From positions 1-11,977 of the forward strand of contig NZ_JODM01000061.1 of assembly GCF_000717995.1 (NCBI RefSeq): DNA of 11,977 nucleotides. Reading direction: 5' to 3'. Below are positions 7,455-11,977 of the stretch, piece after piece (position 1 is the first letter of the stretch; the number at the start of each line of letters is the position of its first letter). A program made the translations under genes and the position numbers. The stretch is from Streptomyces violaceorubidus (GTDB lineage: Bacteria > Actinomycetota > Actinomycetes > Streptomycetales > Streptomycetaceae). Under the pieces are notes generated by a model. The model ran no database searches, was not told where the DNA came from, and saw nothing but the letters and a program-made list of their open reading frames with translations.

Positions 7455-7622
7455 TCAGTTGTGGCCGAAGCGCTTCTGCCGCTTGCGGGAGGCCGGGTCG
7501 CCGGGCGTCGTCAGCTGCGGGGAGTGCTGCTCCTCGCGGTCCATCACGGCGGACTCGGCGGCGCGCGGGGAGCGCTCGGCCTGGGGCTGCTTACGATCAC
7601 GGTTGTTCTTGTTCTTGGCCAT
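7455..7622 (-). CDS. Small basic hypothetical protein, 55 aa
   Basis: A short gene easily missed by length cut-offs. The product starts MAKNKNNRDRKQPQAERSP and ends SRKRQKRFGHN. It is rich in Lys, Arg, Gln and Asn, has no cysteines or membrane segments, and looks intrinsically disordered. The coding evidence is a very strong ribosome-binding site (AGGAGG, 9 nt before the ATG at 7622), mostly G/C third positions, and a clean stop just before the shared terminator. I recognise it as resembling small MAKNKN-type proteins annotated as hypothetical in Streptomyces, but know no function. The positive ends could suit nucleic-acid or ribosome binding, which is speculation. It is convergent with dnaE and divergent from the NYN gene. 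Confidence 0.8.
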   Translation of the reverse strand: MAKNKNNRDRKQPQAERSPRAAESAVMDREEQHSPQLTTPGDPASRKRQKRFGHN

Positions 7623-7846
7623 GGTGATCTACCTCCTGAGGGGGATCTAGGGGCCAGGGCCGGAACCAGATTCACATAGCCCAACAAAGAACGCATATCG
7701 GGCAATTACCGTCCGTGACGCGGCTCGACGGAGCGCGGGGCGACGAAACGCCACGCCGAAGATCGAGTTCCGGCCGATAACCTCCGCGTGGTCGGGCAGA
7801 CTCGAAGGAAGCCCGAAGCAAACCTCCCGGAAAGAGGGTGGATCGC
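7623..7846. promoter_or_regulatory. Divergent intergenic region, small ORF / NYN gene
   Basis: This 224-bp gap separates two divergently oriented genes and should hold both promoters. It contains a relatively AT-rich patch (about 7665-7715), unusual for this window. On the plus strand TAACCT (7778-7783) could be the -10 for the NYN gene, with a leader near 57 nt and no good -35. On the minus strand I could not pair a convincing -35 with a -10 for the small gene. Confidence 0.35.
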
Positions 7847-9058
7847 GTGGACCGCTGCATCGTCCTGGTGGACGCCGGGTATCTGCTGGGGGCCGCCGCG
7901 AGTCTCCTGGCGGGAGAGCCCTCGCGTTCGCGCATCACCGTCGACCACGCCGCCCTCATCCAGGGGTTGCGCGACCGTGCCGAGTCCGACACGCAGCAGC
8001 CCCTGCTGCGCATCTACTGGTTCGACGGCGCCCCCGACCGCGTCCCGCAGCCCGAACACCGGCGGCTGCGCGTGATGCCCCGGGTCACCGTCCGGCTCGG
8101 CGCCCTCACCCGCAGTGACGGCCGCTGGGCGCAGAAGGGCGTGGACGCCGCCATGCACGCCGAACTGACCGAGCTGGCCCGCAACCGCGCCTGCTCCGAC
8201 GTCGTCCTGGTGACCGGCGACGGCGACCTGCTGCCCGGCATGATGGCCGCCAAGGAACACGGCGTCGCCGTCCACCTGTGGGCCGTGCAGGCCGCCGACG
8301 GCGACTACAACCAGTCCGAGGACCTGGTCGCCGAGGCCGACGAACGCCGCGTACTCGACCGTACGTGGATCACGAAGGCCGTGCGCGCCAAGGAGCTCGG
8401 CGGCATCTGCGCGCCGCCGCCCGTGCCCCGCCCCGAGATCGCCGCGATCCTCTCCGCGCCGCTGCCCGAGTCCGCCCTCCCCGCCGCCCAGCGGCCCGTC
8501 GAGAGGCCCGAGCACCCCACCGCGGCCGCCGCGGGGCAGGGCGGCACCGACGAGCGGGTACCGCCCGCCAAGGGCGTCCCCACCCCCAAGGACCTCGCCG
8601 CCCTGCGCGCCCCCGGCGCCCACCCGGCCCCGCAGCCGGCCAACGCCACCCTGCGGTGGTCCTCCGACAAGGGCTGGGTGGACCGGCCCGCCGCCGAGCC
8701 CACCGAGGCCGCCTCGCTGCCGACGCTGGCCCAGCTCACCACGGCCGAGCAGCGCTGGGCCGACCGCGAGGAGGACATCACCACGGTCGGCGGCGACCCC
8801 TACGAGGTGGGACAGGTCTTCGCCCGGCGCTGGCTCGAACGCCTCGGCGACCACGGCCACCTGCAGAAACTGTCCGGGATGTACCCGCGCATCCCGCACC
8901 GCGTCGACGGGGAGCTGCTGCGCTACGCGGCCCGCTTCGGACTGCTCGCGCACAAGGACGACCAGATCGACGAGCGCGACCGGTACGCCATCCGGGCCGG
9001 GTTCTGGCGGGAGATCGACGTGCGCACGGCGACCGAGCGCACCCCCGTGGCGGAGTGA
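7847..9058 (+). CDS. NYN-domain putative ribonuclease with C-terminal accessory domain
   Basis: A 403-aa protein. Residues ~1-175 form an NYN domain (PIN-like, LabA/Limkain type), a metal-dependent nuclease fold usually acting on RNA. The acidic residues expected in the pocket are present: Asp9 in CIVLVDAGYL, Asp100 in KGVDAAMHAEL, and Asp125 and Asp127 in LVTGDGDLLPGM. A Pro/Ala-rich, low-complexity linker (about 195-300) follows. The C-terminal domain (about 310-400) begins DPYEVGQVFARRWLERLGDHG and is predicted helical; it may be a winged-helix-like RNA-binding module, but I cannot assign it. I chose GTG at 7847 because AGAGGG lies ~9 nt upstream; GTG at 7838 is too close to it. The RNA target is unknown. 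It stands alone between dnaE and an ABC exporter. The next gene begins 101 bp downstream, and a weak 6-bp hairpin (9071-9088) lies between. Confidence 0.85.
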   Translation: MDRCIVLVDAGYLLGAAASLLAGEPSRSRITVDHAALIQGLRDRAESDTQQPLLRIYWFDGAPDRVPQPEHRRLRVMPRVTVRLGALTRSDGRWAQKGVDAAMHAELTELARNRACSDVVLVTGDGDLLPGMMAAKEHGVAVHLWAVQAADGDYNQSEDLVAEADERRVLDRTWITKAVRAKELGGICAPPPVPRPEIAAILSAPLPESALPAAQRPVERPEHPTAAAAGQGGTDERVPPAKGVPTPKDLAALRAPGAHPAPQPANATLRWSSDKGWVDRPAAEPTEAASLPTLAQLTTAEQRWADREEDITTVGGDPYEVGQVFARRWLERLGDHGHLQKLSGMYPRIPHRVDGELLRYAARFGLLAHKDDQIDERDRYAIRAGFWREIDVRTATERTPVAE

Positions 9059-9122
9059 GGCACCGGGCGCTGTCGGACCGGGCCGACACCTGCTGAATCG
9101 ACACTTATGGGCGGACCCGGGA

Positions 9123-9159
9123 GCAGACCGGGGGGACCGACCCCGTAGTCTCCTCCTTT

Positions 9160-9160
<1 letters not shown>
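9123..9160 (+). promoter_or_regulatory. Leaderless promoter of the ABC exporter operon
   Basis: TAGTCT (9146-9151) is a good -10 and lies 8 nt before the GTG at 9160. The intervening CCTCCTTT contains no Shine-Dalgarno sequence. The transcript therefore probably starts at the GTG itself. The -35 is poor (GCAGAC at 9123-9128, 17-nt spacing). Confidence 0.6.
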
Positions 9161-10175
<1,015 letters not shown>

Positions 10176-10179
<4 letters not shown>

Positions 10180-11111
10180 GCACGCGAGTGGTGAGAACAC
10201 CGGCCGCCGCATCCGTACCCGACGGGACGACCGTCCCCGCCGGGGCGACCGCTTCGAACGACCCGAGCGAAGGGGAGCTGCGCGACGTGAGTGTCGTACC
10301 CGCCGATGCCCTGGGGGGTGCCGCACCGGCAGCCGGGGGGCAGCGCGTGGCCGGCCCGGCCGAGCTGGGGCCCCGGGCACGGCTGTGGCCCTCCCTGGTG
10401 GCCGTGTACCGGGCGCAGCTGTCCCGGGCGCGGGTCGCGCGCATCCCGCTGCTGTTCGTGGCGACCTTCCAGTCGGTCGGCATCATGATCCTGATGCGCG
10501 GCGTCGTGGACGGCGGCGGCGAGGCACGCGCCGTGGTCGCCGGGTCCGCGGTGCTCGTCGTGGCCTTCGTCGCGCTGAACCTCCTCGCCCAGTACTTCGG
10601 CCAGCTGCGCGCCAGCGGCGGCCTCGACCACTACGCGACGCTGCCGGTGCCGCCCGCCGCGGTGGTGCTGGGCGCGGCGGGCGCCTACGCGTCCTTCACC
10701 GTGCCCGGGACCGTGGTGACGGCGGTGTTCGGGTGCCTGCTGTTCGGGCTGCCGGTGACCCATCTGTGGGTTCTGGTGGCCGTGATCCCGCTGGCGGGCG
10801 CCGCCCTCGCCGGACTGGGCGCGGCGCTGGGCCTGCTCGCCCCCCGGCCCGAGTTCGCCACCCTCCTCGGTCAGCTCGGCATGTCGGCGGCCCTGCTGCT
10901 CGGCGTGCTGCCGCCCGAACGGATGCCGCAGGTGGTCCGCCTGGCCCGGGACCTGCTGCCCTCCACCTACGGCGTGGAGGCGTTCGCGCGCACGTTCGGC
11001 GAGCGGCCCGACTGGGGCCTCGTCCTCGGGGACCTCGCGGTGTGCGCCGCGGTCGGGGTGATCTCGCTGGCCGTGGCGACCTGGGCCTACCGCCGGGCCG
11101 CCGTCCGGTGA
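10176..11111 (+). CDS. ABC-2 type transporter permease
   Basis: The membrane partner of the preceding ATPase, 311 aa from GTG at 10176. Six hydrophobic helices are predicted at about 90-110, 118-138, 162-190, 196-222, 228-246 and 280-304. An amphipathic start (LWPSLVAVYRAQLSRARVAR) and an ASGGLDHYATLPVPP loop after helix 2 are typical of ABC-2 permeases. The first ~65 residues are Ala/Pro/Gly-rich and not membrane-like. The 4-nt overlap with the ATPase supports GTG 10176. GTG at 10287 (274 aa) is nearly as good, because AGGGGAG lies ~9 nt before it and the intervening codons have lower G/C at the third position (about 30 of 37) than the rest of the gene. All six helices remain with either start. 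It ends 34 bp before the next gene. Confidence 0.9.
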
Positions 11112-11129
11112 CGCGCCGCACAGACGGGT

Positions 11130-11146
11130 TTGGCACGATGGCACGG
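11130..11146 (+). promoter_or_regulatory. Leaderless start of the DUF2567 gene
   Basis: No Shine-Dalgarno sequence precedes GTG 11146. A -10-like CACGAT (11134-11139) lies 6 nt before it, inside a short repeat in which GGCACG occurs at 11132-11137 and 11140-11145. This fits a leaderless Streptomyces promoter. The -35 is not recognisable, so read-through from the ABC operon is also possible. Confidence 0.4.
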
Positions 11147-11862
11147 TGACCGCACCCTTGACTCCGCCACCGCCGCCGAACGAACGCCCGTCGTACCAGG
11201 GCGGGCCGGTGCCGCAGCCCGTCGGCGCACACGCGGTGGGAGCCGCGCCCGGCGGTTCCCACGACCCCTACGGCACGCACGGCGAACAGGACGGCCCCGG
11301 GATGTTGACCGAACTGCGACAGGCCGCCCTGACCGCGGTGGCGGTCGCCCTCTCCGGTGCGCTGCTGGGCGTGCTGTGGTGGAAGCTGGCGCCGAGCGTG
11401 CCGCTGGTGGGCGAAGTGGTCAACGACAGCTGGGTCGTCTACCTCAAGGACTCCGAGGGCGAGCAGGCGATCGGCGTCGACGGAACGTTCACGCTGCTCG
11501 CGCTGGCGTTCGGGGCGCTCAGCGGGGTCGTGGTCTTCCTGCTGCGGCGGCGCGGGGGCGTGCCGCTGGTGGTCGCCCTCGGCGTCGGCGGGCTGCTCGG
11601 GTCGCTGCTGGCCTGGCGGCTCGGGGTGTGGCTCGGGCCGGCGCAGGACGTGATCGCGCACGCCAAGGACGTGGGCAAGGGGGTGACCTTCCCCGCCCCG
11701 CTCAAGCTGGGCGCCAAGGGGGCGCTGCTGGCCTGGTCGCTCGCCGCGCTGGTGGTTCACCTGGGGCTGACCGGACTGTTCGGCCCCCGGGACCCGGAGC
11801 CGGATCCATGGCCGGCGCCGGGGCAGTACCCGTCCGCGCCGTACGGGGACAAGTCGGCCTAG
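11146..11862 (+). CDS. DUF2567 family membrane protein
   Basis: A 238-aa integral membrane protein of unknown function, recognised by the family-typical core VVYLKDSEGEQAIGVDGTF (97-115) followed by LLALAFGALSG. Residues 1-52 are a Pro/Gly-rich cytoplasmic tail. Helices are predicted at about 59-80, 112-133, 139-163 and 188-213. The segment between helices 1 and 2 holds the conserved charged stretch and probably lies outside the membrane. The C-terminus is Pro-rich. The stop codon TAG (11860-11862) coincides with the left edge of an insertion sequence, so the native last residues may have been altered. It follows the ABC permease by 34 bp. No function can be inferred from this neighbourhood. 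Confidence 0.85.
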   Translation: MTAPLTPPPPPNERPSYQGGPVPQPVGAHAVGAAPGGSHDPYGTHGEQDGPGMLTELRQAALTAVAVALSGALLGVLWWKLAPSVPLVGEVVNDSWVVYLKDSEGEQAIGVDGTFTLLALAFGALSGVVVFLLRRRGGVPLVVALGVGGLLGSLLAWRLGVWLGPAQDVIAHAKDVGKGVTFPAPLKLGAKGALLAWSLAALVVHLGLTGLFGPRDPEPDPWPAPGQYPSAPYGDKSA

Positions 11863-11977
11863 GGCCTGTTGCGAAAGAGGATCTTGTTCGTTGATGATCA
11901 CGTCCTGTGAGACGTGGGGATCTGACGAATGGCCAGTGGGCCCGGCTTGAGCCTCTGCTGCCGACGGGCATCAAGCC
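11863..11977 (+). mobile_element. IS5-like insertion sequence, left end (partial)
   Basis: From about 11863 the sequence no longer looks like the preceding core genes. GGCCTGTTGCGAAAG-type sequence marks the probable terminal inverted repeat, and a transposase ORF follows 44 nt later. CTAG (11859-11862) lies exactly at the boundary. Some IS5-group elements target CTAG or TNA-type sites, so it may be the duplicated target. The element continues past the window, so the other end and the duplication cannot be checked here. Confidence 0.75.
11907..11977 (+). CDS. IS5 family transposase, N-terminal fragment (window edge)
   Basis: The first 23 codons from GTG 11907 read MRRGDLTNGQWARLEPLLPT. This is the typical start of the DUF4096 (helix-turn-helix-like) N-terminal domain of IS5-type DDE transposases. 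The gene runs off the window end with no stop, so catalytic residues cannot be assessed. It is on the same strand as the DUF2567 gene. Confidence 0.8.
   Translation, partial: MRRGDLTNGQWARLEPLLPTGIK

Noticed and set aside
3947..7627. Very long open frames overlapping dnaE on both strands
   Set aside because: The correct frame is fixed by the PHP, polymerase and OB motifs. The others are Arg/His/Pro-rich or Val/Leu/His-rich translations of the same codons.
9071..9088. Hairpin TGTCGG/CCGACA as a terminator of the NYN gene
   Set aside because: The stem is only 6 bp and the loop is GC-rich. It could be chance, so it is not listed as a feature.

Overview
The window is chromosomal DNA from a Streptomyces-type actinomycete. 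Base composition is very GC-rich with strong G/C preference at third codon positions. GTG starts are frequent, and several genes appear to be leaderless. The gene order (broken phoD, thioredoxin-fold protein, membrane protein, DUF2252 protein, dnaE, NYN protein) matches what I remember of the conserved dnaE-phoD neighbourhood of S. coelicolor (around SCO2064 to SCO2068). That match is from memory and was not checked by search.

Layout. The left third, about nt 41-3655, holds four genes on the minus strand. In transcription order they are a DUF2252 kinase-like protein, a five-helix membrane protein, a membrane-anchored DsbA-like thioredoxin-fold protein with a CPGC active site, and the first ~150 codons of a Tat-exported PhoD-type alkaline phosphatase. 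The phosphatase is cut off near nt 95-105, where unrelated DNA begins. A 202-bp divergent promoter region (3656-3857) separates this block from dnaE, which is intact (1179 aa) on the plus strand. A strong hairpin terminator follows dnaE. A 55-aa basic protein lies on the minus strand, convergent with dnaE and absent from a longest-ORF view. Then on the plus strand come an NYN-domain putative nuclease, an ABC exporter pair (ATPase and six-helix permease with a 4-nt GTGA overlap) and a DUF2567 membrane protein. At the right edge an IS5-like insertion sequence begins at the stop codon of the DUF2567 gene; only its end and the first 23 transposase codons are in the window.

How the genes fit together. 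Most of the block is housekeeping: replication (DnaE with intact polymerase and PHP residues), export, and envelope or redox functions. There is no dedicated defence system, CRISPR array, RNA gene or biosynthetic cluster. The unusual signals are the two disrupted edges (a truncated phosphate-scavenging gene on one side, an IS at a stop codon on the other), and a perfect 13-bp palindrome that appears to be both the dsbA-like terminator and part of the phoD promoter. Others are the pairing of a two-cysteine membrane protein with the thioredoxin-fold protein, the uncharacterised NYN architecture, and three probable leaderless transcripts.
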